NCBI GenBank assembly: GCA_947172415.1
Contig: OX359199.1
Span: 2,754,001 to 2,818,000, forward strand
From: Chondrosia reniformis
Lineage: Eukaryota > Porifera > Demospongiae > Chondrillida > Chondrillidae
Length of the DNA stretch: 64,000 bases
Direction: 5' to 3'
Below are positions 10,659 to 20,106 of the stretch, one piece after another; the stretch's first letter is position 1, and every line of letters begins with the position of its first letter. The notes beneath the pieces are model-generated. The model ran no database searches. It had not been told where the DNA came from and worked only from the letters and a program-made list of their open reading frames with translations. Position numbers and translations under genes: made by a program.

Positions 10659-12272
10659 ATGTCACACTTGTTGTACATGGATGACCTTGACATATATGCT
10701 GGAGGGTCTGATAAACTCAGGGAAGCCATGGAATGTGTGGAGAAAACCTCAAATGCCATTGGCATGAGGTTTGGAGTGAGAAAGTGTGGAACAGCTCACA
10801 TGCAAAAGGGGAAGGTTCTGGCTGTCCCAGACAACCCTGAATGCAGTGGTGAATCCATAAGGAGCCTTGAAAAAGGTACTACTTGGAAGTACCTAAGCCT
10901 AGAACTGCTGTTTGAGGTAGATGACAGCAAGGTCAAAACTTGCTTGATCAACGAATTGAGGAGGAGACTCCACAAAGTGTGGGGCTTTCACCTCAATTGT
11001 AAGAATACTGCAGAAGCCTCTAACATGTTGTGTGCCTCTCTATTGAGATACTCTTACCCAGTTTTGAGGTGGACACAAAGTGAGCTTCCAAAACTGGACC
11101 GAATGGTGAGAAAGATCATGAGAAAGTACCAGTGTCATCACTTTAACTCTGCCATTGAGAGAGTGAACTTGCCTCGCTCTCAAGGTAGTAGAGGGCTCTG
11201 TAGTTTTCCTTTGGATCATGACAGGGCTGTTGTGAATCTGACAAGATACCTCCATTCTGCCAATGATACCCTCACAGCTGTTGTGGTTAAACACCAAAAG
11301 TGGCTGGAGTGCTCAAAGCAGAGGAGGACTGGCTTGAAAGAAGCCAGATTGATACTGGGAAGACACGGAAGAGAACTAGAACAGGAAATGTGGCTAAAGA
11401 CAGATCCCTCACAAAATAGTGTAAGAGAATGGAGGAGAGTGGCACGTGAGTTCCGGGAGGCTCAGACTGAAAGGTTAAAAAGTAACCTAGCCAAAAAGTC
11501 TCACCATGGCTCATACCACAGACAAGTCACAAATAGGGAGTCTTATGTGTGGCTTTCTGAGGGGAGACTCAGACCTCAAACTGAGGCTCTGATTCTTGCA
11601 ACCCAAGATGATGCGTTGCACACTAGGTGGTACTAAAATAGGATTCTGAGGAATTCTAGCCTCTTAATGTGCAGAGAATGTGGCAAGGCTATGGAAACGG
11701 TCAAACACATACTAAACATGTGTGAGCCAAAGGGATTTTCTCTCTACAAAGAGAGGCATGACCGGGCAATACTTATAGTGTTGTGGAGATGGTTGAAAGA
11801 ATATGGATTCAAGCAGGAAGAGCCCTGGTACAAACTAGAAGCAAAACCAGTCTATGAGAATAGGTGTGTCAAAATCTTGTGGGATCCTAGCATCCCTACA
11901 GATGAAGAATTGACAGAAAGAAGGCCAGACTTAGTGGTTGAGAATTGGCTATGTAAGTCCATCTACATTATTGAGATGTCAGTTCCTACTGACAGCAATA
12001 TTAATGGAAGATGGCAAGACAAGTTCCAAAAGTACCAGAAGCTGGCGGCTGATATGAGGAAACAATTTAGGGGCTACCGAATTAAGGTAGTCCCGATGAT
12101 AATTGGTGCTTTGGGGAGAGTGGAGATGCTCCTGGAAGACATTAGGGGAATTCCAAAGGTGTCAAAAAGTGCAGTAGAAGTGATGAGAGCCATGCAGAGA
12201 ACTGTTTTCGGTTCGGCTGTGAGGATATTGAGGCGACATCTACCTGTTGAGGGATTGGGGACTGGACGATAA
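10659..12272 (+). pseudogene. RT C-terminal half, zinc knuckle and endonuclease of LINE B1
   Basis: One frame, open from 10659 to 12272 except for a single TAA at 11634-11636, where B2 has CAA (Gln). The N-terminal end has the RT catalytic motif C as SHLLYMDDLDIYAGG. After the nonsense codon comes the zinc knuckle CRECGKAMETVKHILNMC (C-x2-C-x8-H-x4-C). The endonuclease core follows as RRPDLVVENWLCKSIYIIEM and then KFQKYQKLAADM, which fits the PD-(D/E)XK restriction-like nuclease of R2-type LINEs. Motif B lies upstream in a different frame. The same nonsense codon is present in the inverted copy. Confidence 0.85.
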
Positions 12273-12473
12273 GTAGTCCTGTCCCAGTCCTTGCCTATTG
12301 ACCTCTGGAAAGCAGTGGTGGATTGGTGTATGGAGGTACTCCCTCCTATTATGATGGCCAACTGTGGCCCGACGTGCACCTGTCTGCTGCTGCCGAAAGG
12401 AGCCGAGGCTTCTGGCTAAAAATCCAAAGAAGGGGAAACATAACTGACTGAGGGTTGACCAAGGCAGATACTC

Positions 12474-12497
12474 CTTGCCTTAGTAAACTAAGGCAAG
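12474..12497 (+). other. 3'-UTR hairpin of LINE B1
   Basis: CTTGCCTTAG and CTAAGGCAAG form a perfect 10-bp stem around TAAA, about 40 bp before the element's 3' end. The same hairpin is in B3 (61607-61630, loop TTAA) and in the inverted copy (20147-20170). It is absent from B2. A 3' hairpin could be the RNA structure recognised by the reverse transcriptase; that role is inferred. Confidence 0.7.
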
Positions 12498-12537
12498 AAG
12501 TAACAAGGTTCTCAATTAAGGCTTTTGTTTCTAAAGT

Positions 12538-14121
12538 AGGTACTGGTTAAATGTGGTGGTTGTATGTAGTAGTTGTTTGTACTAATTGTATGTACTAATT
12601 GTGTGTACCAGTTGTATGTATATACTTGTTGTATGTACCTGCTATGTACTAATTGTATGTTCTAGTTGTATGTACTAGTTGTATGTACTGGTTGTAGGTT
12701 CTTGTACTCTTTATACTAGGTATTAGAAAGTTACTAGTAGTATGTACCAGTTGTATGTACTAGTTTTATGCACTCGCTCTATGTACTAGTTGTATGTACT
12801 TTTTATATGTACTAGCTATATATTTATGTACTAATTAAATGTATTAGGTGTGTGCACTAGTTATATGTCCTAGTTGTTTGAACTACTTTTATGAACTAGT
12901 TGTATGTACTAGTTGTATGTACTAATTGTATGTACTATTTGTATGTATATAGTAGTTGTATATACTAGCTATGAACTGGTTGTATGTTCTAGTTGTATGT
13001 ACTAGTTGTATGTACTAGTTGTAGGTTCTTGTACTCGTTATATTAGGTACTAGGAAGTTACTCGTAGCATGTACTAGTTGTATGTATTTTTATGAACTAG
13101 TTGTATGTACTAGTTGTATGTACTATTTATAATTACTAGGTATATGTGTATGTACTAGTTATATGTAGTAGGTGAATGTAGTAGTTATATGTCCCAGTTG
13201 TTTCTCCAAGTTGTATATACTAGTTGAATATTCTAGTTATATGTACTAATTGTATGTAATAGTTGTGTGTACTATTTGGTATGTACTAGTTCTATGTACT
13301 AGATGCATGTTTTAGTTGTTTGTACTACTTGTATGCACTAGTTTTATGTACTAGCACTAGTTTTATTTACTAGTTGTGGGCACTAGTTGTATGTACTATT
13401 TGTATGTATTAGTTATATTCTGTGTACCAGTTGAATGTACTAGTGGTATGCACTAGCTATATGTAATAGTTGTATGTACTATTTCTAATTTCTAAGTATA
13501 TGTGTATGTGCTAGATATATGTAGTAGGTGTATTTACTAGTTATATGTCCTAGCTGTTTGTACTAGTTGTATGTACTAGTTGAATATACCAGTTGTATGT
13601 TCTAGTTGTATATAATATGTGGATGCACTATTTATATGTACTAGTTATCTTTATATGTACTAGTTATATATAGTTGGTTTGTGTACTAGTTATATGTCCT
13701 AGTTTTATGTACTCATTCTATGTGCTAGTTTTATGTACTAGTTGCAAGTACTAGTTGTATGTACTAGAACTAGCTATATTTACTAGTTGTATGTACACTT
13801 TTAATGTACTAGTTATGTGTGTATATACTGGTTATATGTAGTAGTTTTGTGTACTAGTTATATGTACTACTGGCCTGTACTAGTTGTATCTGCTAGCTGT
13901 ATGTACTAGTTGTAAGTGTTCTAGTACTAGTTGTATGTACTAGTTTTTAGTACTACTTTAACGTACTAGTTGTGTGTACTAGTTGTATGTACTAATTGTA
14001 TATGCTAATTGTATGTCCTAGTTGTATGTCCTAGTTGTATGTACAAGTACTAAGTATATTAACTAGTTGTAGGTATTTGTTGTATGTAGTAGTTGGATGT
14101 AGTAGTTGTATGTATGTGTAT
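12538..14121 (+). repeat. 13-bp satellite, block 5 (left palindrome arm)
   Basis: Satellite in the standard orientation. It lies inside the left arm of the large palindrome and has an inverted counterpart at 14585-15181 plus 19190-20106. No gene is seen. Confidence 0.92.
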
Positions 14122-14456
14122 AGAGACAAAATGGCTGACAAGCAGTGAAACGTGTTGACTCAGTTTCCTAACAAAGATTTGATTTGCGAATATCCGCCAG
14201 CTATTTAGCTGCCCATGTCTTGTTGTGGCTGTAGCAGATTAGGCAAATGTTGCTTCTCTGCGTGCGTGAAATCAAAGAGAAGTTGTAGGAATTGTCAGCC
14301 TAGTTGCACGGGAAACGGCCACAAACAGACTCACAATGATCCGTCCCGGAGGACCTCGAACCATGTCCACAACCACCGGCATCAATCTAAATCTGCACCA
14401 TTGGTGGAGCAAAATTCCCATGCCCCACTCCAGAGGTATTTGTGAACGTAGAAGAT
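14122..14456 (+). mobile_element. 5' end of a family C LINE at the palindrome centre
   Basis: A direct copy of the start of LINE C2 (22502-22860). It contains ATG at 14215 and a 76-aa Cys-rich frame (14215-14445) beginning MSCCGCSRLGKCCFSACVKS, with paired cysteines suggestive of a zinc-binding or nucleic-acid-binding N-terminal domain. The part before 14249 also belongs to the left palindrome arm. The part 14250-14456 is the loop. It lacks a 20-bp segment present in C2 at about 22532-22551. Confidence 0.75.
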
Positions 14457-14584
14457 CATTTGCCTAATCTGCTACAGCCACAACAAGACATGGGCAGCTA
14501 AATAGCTGGCGGATATTCGCAAATCAAATCTTTGTTAGGAAACTGAGTCAACACGTTTCACTGCTTGTCAGCCATTTTGTCTCT
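14457..14584 (-). mobile_element. Inverted copy of the family C 5' end
   Basis: Reverse complement of 14122-14249, forming the inner end of the right palindrome arm. The pairing is essentially base-for-base, including the CATGTCTTGTTGTGGC start-codon region. No separate gene. Confidence 0.85.
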
Positions 14585-15181
14585 ATACACATACATACAA
14601 CTACTACATCCAACTACTACATACAACAAATACCTACAACTAGTTAATATACTTAGTACTTGTACATACAACTAGTACATACAACTAGTACATACAATTA
14701 GCATATACAATTAGTACATACAACTAGTACACACAACTAGTACGTTAAAGTAGTACTAAAAACTAGTACATACAACTAGTACTAGAACACTTACAACTAG
14801 TACATACAGCTAGCAGATACAACTAGTACAGGCCAGTAGTACATATAACTAGTACACAAAACTACTACATATAACCAGTGTATACACACATAACTAGTAC
14901 ATTAAAAGTGTACATACAACTAGTAAATATAGCTAGTTCTAGTACATACAACTGTACTTGCAACTAGTACATATAACTAGTACATACACCTACTACATAT
15001 ATAACTAGTATATATAAATTGTATATACACATAGTACATACAACTAGTACATACAACTAGTACATAAAACTAGCACATAGAATGAGTACATAAAACTAGG
15101 ACATATAACTAGTACACAAACCAACTATATATAACTAGTACATATAAAGATAACTAGTACATATAAATAGTGCATCCACAT
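14585..15181 (-). repeat. 13-bp satellite, inverted (right arm, inner part)
   Basis: Satellite in the opposite orientation (ACATACAACTAGT on the plus strand), pairing with 13617-14121. It holds about 92 bp not present in the left arm (roughly 14950-15045). Confidence 0.9.
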
Positions 15182-15182
15182 G

Positions 15183-15683
15183 AAAAATCTAAGATACCAT
15201 TTTCCTACATGCTATATGCCTATTCTGTAAAAAGAGCCTATAGGGGAACTAAACCTAAAGAGAGCTTTAGATGAAGATACAGTAGTCTTTTCTTCCTTCT
15301 TTTCCCTTCTTTCATCTTCTTCTCCACTGGGTCAGACAGCCGTTTCTGGGAATTCCACCCTTCATCAGTGATCCTGGGAGTCTTTGTCTTTTTCTTTATC
15401 TTGATCTTCTGTGAATCCTTGGCTCACTATGCTAAATCTAGGGGCCTTATATACACTATTTTGGCGCCAAAAGTTAAATAAGGTGTTAACTAAGACACAT
15501 GATGAAATTTAATTTTATGAAAGGAATGTAGGTCCAATTAACTTTTATGAATTAATTATAAATCTATTAGTAATCTTGCTTGTACAGGTAAAACAGACTC
15601 AGCATAATTATAGACACAAGTAGGACATATTACGTAAGTCTACCCTTAGGTCTTCTAGTAGTAACATTTCTTTGGAGGTGGGG
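15183..15683 (-). repeat. Downstream terminal repeat (PLTR) of the Penelope-like element
   Basis: 501 bp, nearly identical to 18684-19184 at a constant offset of 3501 (one visible difference near the 5' side: TAATTATAG versus TAACTATAG). It contains the last 54 bp of the ORF including its stop (15630-15632) and the hammerhead-like motif. Its 3' end on the minus strand is GGTATCTTAGATTTTT. Confidence 0.92.
15322..15380 (-). ncRNA. Hammerhead-ribozyme-like motif, downstream PLTR
   Basis: On the minus strand the core CTGATGA is followed by a GGG/CCC stem II and then GAAA. Stem III is very short: A-U and C-G pairs around GGCT, ending in the cleavage triplet GTC. Predicted cleavage lies between 15335 and 15334. 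Stem I pairs CTCC with GGAG and GGATCA with TGACCC (one A-C mismatch), with an internal loop. This is the type I layout with minimal stem III known from Penelope-like elements. Caveat: the first stem II pair is A-A rather than G-C, which may lower activity. Confidence 0.65.
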
Positions 15684-18551
15684 TAACACAATATGGGGTA
15701 ACACAAGACAGTCCTTAAGCATACTAGCTACTTTTTGCTTATACTTGATTCTAACTAGAGGCTGCCGGGATAGGAAGGTTTTAAAGGTTGATTTTAGCTT
15801 AAAGTATTTGTAACCCTGCTTAATAAGCCTACTGCATAACTGCAAACTTTTAGCCTGAAAACTGGAGAAGTCACTACATATTCTAGAATACCTAATTAGT
15901 TGTGAAATAAAGACACCATAGGCTGGGGTATTTGGAATATTACTATCTAAATGGGGGAAATTTACTATATCAAAGTTAAAGTCCTCTCGCTTATCATATA
16001 CTTTAGTGATAAATTGATTGTTAGTAATGGTTATATCTAAGTCTAAAAAGGGGGATTTTTTAGGGCTGGTATTTGTCTTTTTAAGAATAAGTTCTTTGGG
16101 GTAAATATCACTAATTGACAGTTCAAAATCCTTGTTGTTAATACATAAAAGGTCATCAATATACCTATAAGTATTGGAAAATTTAATAGCTAGGGTGATG
16201 TTATCCTTAAGTAGTCCTTTCATAAACTCATACTCATAGGCAAACAGAAAAAGATTAGCAACTACAGGGGCACAGTCAGTACCCATAGGGATACCTACAC
16301 ATTGCTTAAATACAGAACCGTCTACACATACATAAATGTTGTCAATAAGGTAATTAAAGAGCTCTACTAAATGAACAGCTGTGACTGCTTTATTGGAGAC
16401 ATTGTTAGACCAAAAGGCTTTATCCTGACAGACTTCTATATATTGGGACTTTCTACAGGTATAGGCACTATGAATTAGGTTAGTAATCTTATCTTTTAGT
16501 AGATTATGGGGGATCGCTGTATATAATGTAGAAAAATCAAAACTAGCTAGCTGGGCTTTTCTAGTGGGTATAGACCTAAGACTATCTAAGACTTCTAGTG
16601 AGTTTTCTACAATCCAAGAGGCATTAACACTAGTATTCCTATATATACCTAGGCAGTATTCTCTAAAATGTTTGAGAATTAGTCTGAGCGCCGAATTTAG
16701 AAATCTAGAAAGGGGTTTGGTAGTACATTTGTGAGAGGCGGCTATGAATCTGTAGCTGTAAGGGTTCTTATGTAGCTTAGGCATCCAGTAAAAAGAGGGA
16801 AGGTTACACCAGTCTGGTTTAGGTTCTAAGTTCTCTAGTTTTAAGAAATCTATGTGTTTCCTAATTAACTGTTGGGGTTCTACTGCACATTTAGCATAAG
16901 TGGAGGTACTGCCTAGTTCTTCATTAATAATTTGTCTATAGTAGGACTTACATATAAAAATTATATTATTAGAGGCCTTATCGGCAGGAGCTATAACATA
17001 CTTATCATGTAGGTCTGCTAAGAATTTCTTAATTTTAGGGCAAGTAAGGGTCTTCTTGGCTACTGAGGATTTGGTATACGATTTAGACAGCTTAGAGATC
17101 CTATCATTAATTTTCTTAAGTACAGCATTTTCCCACTCACTAAATACAGAAGTAGATACATTTTCTCTACGGGCCCAGGTAATCTTATATTTTCTAAGAC
17201 CTTCCTTACACATTTTTAAAGCAGTTACCCCATTAAAGTTATTAGGTTCTCTAAATTTTGGTCCTTTCTTAAGAAGTTTTCTAAGTTTTGGGTTACTAAC
17301 AATACGTAGATCACCTGTTAAAACATGGCCTAGGGGCTTGTAAATGAAGGGGGACTTGTGACACTCACATGGTTCTGGTTTTCTAAAAACATCTGACTTG
17401 GAGGCTTGTGAAAAGTTAAAGATTTGAGGTCCTATTGGTTGGGTATACTTATATACTACACATGGGGGCTCTTTGTTTTGTATAAAGGGTGGGACAGTTT
17501 CTAACACTAACTTTTGGTTTAAGATACCTGAGAGGCCTATTTTTTCTACACCTTTATTATGAAACACGATTTTAAGAAACCCTTCTGGACTTGTCGTTTT
17601 CGTTGGGTGTTTGGGAAGGCTGGCTGAAGCGCGTGCTTTAATAACGTCTTTAATCATTAGCATAAGTCTAAGCGGAAAAGGTGTTTCTGGGGTATCGATG
17701 AGACATTGTACCGAGTTTAACAAACGATGAAGGTGTCGAGCTGGTAATGCAAAAGTATCGCGTTTAAGTTTGGCTAGAAAGCCAACGTTCTTGTAAAGTG
17801 GTAGTCGTTCTTTGAGCCATTCAGGGTCGTAGGGAGCGTTATTACTACTGCCTGTCGATTTTAGATTGGAGCGCCGATGCCGTCTTTTATGAGATAAGCG
17901 ATTAAAAAGGTTCCATACGATGATTTCTTTTTTAAGTTTCGAAGTATTGCCAACGCCTTTAATGTTATCGTTAAGTCCATATGGGTAAATAGAGCAGAGT
18001 TCCTTGTACCAGAACGCTTCTCTCAGTAGTCTGAGGCTAGTAGAATTAGGTGTCTCAGGTATCTGTTCTATGGGCATAATCAAGGCATCATCAAAACTAT
18101 GGTTATCAGAATTAAAGTGATTGTAAAGATACAGTGGCTTAAAACCTTTGGTACTAGTCCTATGGTTGTTCATTCTACTCCTAAGCATCTGAGAGGTTTC
18201 TCCTACATACTGTACATCACATTGTTTACAAGTAATAAGATACACAACATTCCTACTCTGGCATCCTAGGGGACCACAAGGGCTACGGACTTGATAGGTC
18301 CTGCCAGTAACTGAACTCTTAAAAGTAGGGCCAGTAACTAAAGAGGGACATGTTTTACACCGCTTATTGCTACACTTCTTAACTAGTGAGGGGCTAGCTT
18401 GTCCACCAGTAGGCACCCCTCTACCTACAGATGGGGGAGAGTTAGCTAACTTTTCATCACCAGGCACCCTACCTTTACCTAATGACGGGGAGCTTGTTAA
18501 CCCGGGCGACCTCCCAGCCGGTATCCTATCTCTATACTTTGTACTTGTCAT
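15630..18551 (-). CDS. Penelope-like element protein: GIY-YIG endonuclease + reverse transcriptase
   Basis: A 973-aa intact protein with a true ATG at 18551. The N-terminal 60 residues are Ser/Pro/Gly-rich. A Cys cluster follows (C60, C65, C68). The GIY-YIG nuclease spans about 100-195: VVYLITC (102-108) with CKQC (108-111), YVGET (115-119), basic R126 and H130, and the probable catalytic Glu178 in LREAFWYKEL. The Penelope-type RT begins around 515 with YVIAPADKASNN. It continues with LPSFYWMPKLHKNP (584-597), motif A FDFSTLYTAIPH (Asp672), motif B GIPMGTDCAPVVANL (753-767), motif C YRYIDDLL (Asp799, Asp800) and SPFLDLDI. The protein would nick DNA and reverse-transcribe its own RNA. An N-terminal nuclease is the reverse of canonical Penelope order. 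All key residues are present. Confidence 0.93.
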   Translation of the reverse strand: MTSTKYRDRIPAGRSPGLTSSPSLGKGRVPGDEKLANSPPSVGRGVPTGGQASPSLVKKCSNKRCKTCPSLVTGPTFKSSVTGRTYQVRSPCGPLGCQSRNVVYLITCKQCDVQYVGETSQMLRSRMNNHRTSTKGFKPLYLYNHFNSDNHSFDDALIMPIEQIPETPNSTSLRLLREAFWYKELCSIYPYGLNDNIKGVGNTSKLKKEIIVWNLFNRLSHKRRHRRSNLKSTGSSNNAPYDPEWLKERLPLYKNVGFLAKLKRDTFALPARHLHRLLNSVQCLIDTPETPFPLRLMLMIKDVIKARASASLPKHPTKTTSPEGFLKIVFHNKGVEKIGLSGILNQKLVLETVPPFIQNKEPPCVVYKYTQPIGPQIFNFSQASKSDVFRKPEPCECHKSPFIYKPLGHVLTGDLRIVSNPKLRKLLKKGPKFREPNNFNGVTALKMCKEGLRKYKITWARRENVSTSVFSEWENAVLKKINDRISKLSKSYTKSSVAKKTLTCPKIKKFLADLHDKYVIAPADKASNNIIFICKSYYRQIINEELGSTSTYAKCAVEPQQLIRKHIDFLKLENLEPKPDWCNLPSFYWMPKLHKNPYSYRFIAASHKCTTKPLSRFLNSALRLILKHFREYCLGIYRNTSVNASWIVENSLEVLDSLRSIPTRKAQLASFDFSTLYTAIPHNLLKDKITNLIHSAYTCRKSQYIEVCQDKAFWSNNVSNKAVTAVHLVELFNYLIDNIYVCVDGSVFKQCVGIPMGTDCAPVVANLFLFAYEYEFMKGLLKDNITLAIKFSNTYRYIDDLLCINNKDFELSISDIYPKELILKKTNTSPKKSPFLDLDITITNNQFITKVYDKREDFNFDIVNFPHLDSNIPNTPAYGVFISQLIRYSRICSDFSSFQAKSLQLCSRLIKQGYKYFKLKSTFKTFLSRQPLVRIKYKQKVASMLKDCLVLPHIVLPHLQRNVTTRRPKGRLT

Positions 18552-18683
18552 GATTGGAAATGGGTCAAGGACTAGACAAGCTAGTCCACAAAGACTTAAC
18601 CTATTACATGTAGCCGGGGCTATTTAAAGGCAACAATGGCTCAACAGCCACCAGGGACTAACATGAGGCTAAGTAAACACATG
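18552..18683 (-). other. Leader of the Penelope-like element
   Basis: About 130 bp between the upstream terminal repeat and the ATG, unique to this copy in the window. No upstream ATG-led frame of note is seen. It contains CACATG just before the repeat boundary, echoing the CATG at the element's outer edge. Confidence 0.5.
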
Positions 18684-19184
18684 AAAAATCTAAGATACCA
18701 TTTTCCTACATGCTATATGCCTATTCTGTAAAAAGAGCCTATAGGGGAACTAAACCTAAAGAGAGCTTTAGATGAAGATACAGTAGTCTTTTCTTCCTTC
18801 TTTTCCCTTCTTTCATCTTCTTCTCCACTGGGTCAGACAGCCGTTTCTGGGAATTCCACCCTTCATCAGTGATCCTGGGAGTCTTTGTCTTTTTCTTTAT
18901 CTTGATCTTCTGTGAATCCTTGGCTCACTATGCTAAATCTAGGGGCCTTATATACACTATTTTGGCGCCAAAAGTTAAATAAGGTGTTAACTAAGACACA
19001 TGATGAAATTTAATTTTATGAAAGGAATGTAGGTCCAATTAACTTTTATGAATTAATTATAAATCTATTAGTAATCTTGCTTGTACAGGTAAAACAGACT
19101 CAGCATAACTATAGACACAAGTAGGACATATTACGTAAGTCTACCCTTAGGTCTTCTAGTAGTAACATTTCTTTGGAGGTGGGG
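18684..19184 (-). repeat. Upstream terminal repeat (PLTR) of the Penelope-like element
   Basis: First unit met when reading the minus strand. It starts at CCCCACCTCCAAAG and ends at GGTATCTTAGATTTTT. It is near-identical to 15183-15683 and probably holds the promoter, since transcription must begin here or in a preceding tandem copy. That role is inference. Confidence 0.92.
18823..18881 (-). ncRNA. Hammerhead-ribozyme-like motif, upstream PLTR
   Basis: Sequence-identical counterpart of the motif at 15322-15380: CTGATGA, GAAA, GTC cleavage triplet and paired stem I. Predicted cleavage is between 18836 and 18835. Having one in each repeat would release a unit-length RNA from a tandem or read-through transcript. 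Confidence 0.65.
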
Positions 19185-19189
19185 GCATG

Positions 19190-20106
19190 TTATATACAAC
19201 TAGAACATACAACTGGTATATTCAACTAGTACATACAACTAGTACAAACAACTAGGACATATAACTAGTAAATACACCTACTACATATATCTAGCACATA
19301 CACATATACTTAGAAATTAGAAATAGTGCATACAACTATTACATATAGCTAGTGCATACCACTAGTACATTCAACTGGTACACAGAATATAACTAATACA
19401 TACAAATAGTACATACAACTAGTACCCACAACTAGTATATACAACTTGGAGAAACAACTGGGACATATAACTACTACATTCACCTACTACATATAACTAG
19501 TACATACACATATACCTAGTAATTATAAATAGTACATACAACTAGTACATACAACTAGTTCATAAAACAATACATACAACTAGTACATACTACGAGTAAC
19601 TTCCTAGTACCTAATATAACGAGTACAAGAACCTACAACTAGTACATACAACTAGTACATACAACTAGAACATACAACCAGTTCATAGCTAGTATATACA
19701 ACTACTATATACATACAAATAGTACATACAATTAGTACATACAACTAGTTCATAAAAGTAGTTCAAACAACTAGGACATATAACTAGTGCACACACCTAA
19801 TACATTTAATTAGTACATAAATATATAGCTAGTACATATAAAAAGTACATACAACTAGTACATAGAGCGAGTGCATAAAACTAGTACATACAACTGGTAC
19901 ATACTACTAGTAACTTTCTAATACCTAGTATAAAGAGTACAAGAACCTACAACCAGTACATACAACTAGTACATACAACTAGAACATACAATTAGTACAT
20001 AGCAGGTACATACAACAAGTATATACATACAACTGGTACACACAATTAGTACATACAATTAGTACAAACAACTACTACATACAACCACCACATTTAACCA
20101 GTACCT
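19190..20106 (-). repeat. 13-bp satellite, inverted (right arm, outer part)
   Basis: Inverted satellite pairing with about 12538-13615 of the left arm. It lacks about 161 bp present on the left (roughly 13215-13370). No gene is seen. Confidence 0.9.

Larger units (their letters stand above)
8171..12537 (+). mobile_element. R2/R4-like LINE, copy B1 (near full length, dead)
   Basis: Near-full-length LINE of about 4.37 kb. It begins at GGGGAATTGGAGGCTGTGG, shared with copy B3 at 57447, and ends at GCTTTTGTTTCTAAA, shared with B2 and B3. Order: N-terminal Myb-like segments, RT, CRECG zinc knuckle, PD-(D/E)XK-type restriction-like endonuclease and a short 3' UTR with a hairpin. This order matches the single-ORF LINEs of the R2/R4/NeSL group. 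The frame is broken by stops, frameshifts and a 32-bp tandem duplication. Its 3' half is repeated in inverted orientation at 20107-22250. Confidence 0.88.
15183..19185 (-). mobile_element. Penelope-like retroelement, permuted (Naiad-like) type, intact ORF
   Basis: A 4.0-kb element on the minus strand, flanked by CATG on both sides (15179-15182 and 19186-19189). The left palindrome arm near 13611-13620 carries the matching unoccupied sequence (ACATATTATATAC in reverse complement). Order on the minus strand: 501-bp terminal repeat (19184-18684), leader with ORF start at 18551, one long ORF, and a second terminal repeat (15683-15183) that overlaps the ORF end. Direct, not inverted, terminal repeats, GIY-YIG plus RT, and hammerhead-like motifs are all Penelope-like features. 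The GIY-YIG domain precedes the RT, as in the Naiad/Chlamys clade. Confidence 0.9.

Noticed and set aside
8171-12537. B1 as a retrovirus or LTR element
   Set aside because: No terminal repeats, protease, integrase or RNase H; motif order and the CREC knuckle plus RPD nuclease fit an R2-type LINE.
14215-14445. 76-aa Cys-rich ORF as a stand-alone metallothionein-like gene
   Set aside because: The same frame at 22614-22844 is the 5' coding segment of LINE C2, so it belongs to the retrotransposon.
17056-17343. 95-aa plus-strand ORF
   Set aside because: Antisense shadow of the Penelope-like protein.
15183-19185. The terminal repeats as retroviral LTRs
   Set aside because: No TG...CA ends, primer-binding site or integrase; GIY-YIG plus Penelope-type RT explains direct repeats as PLTRs.
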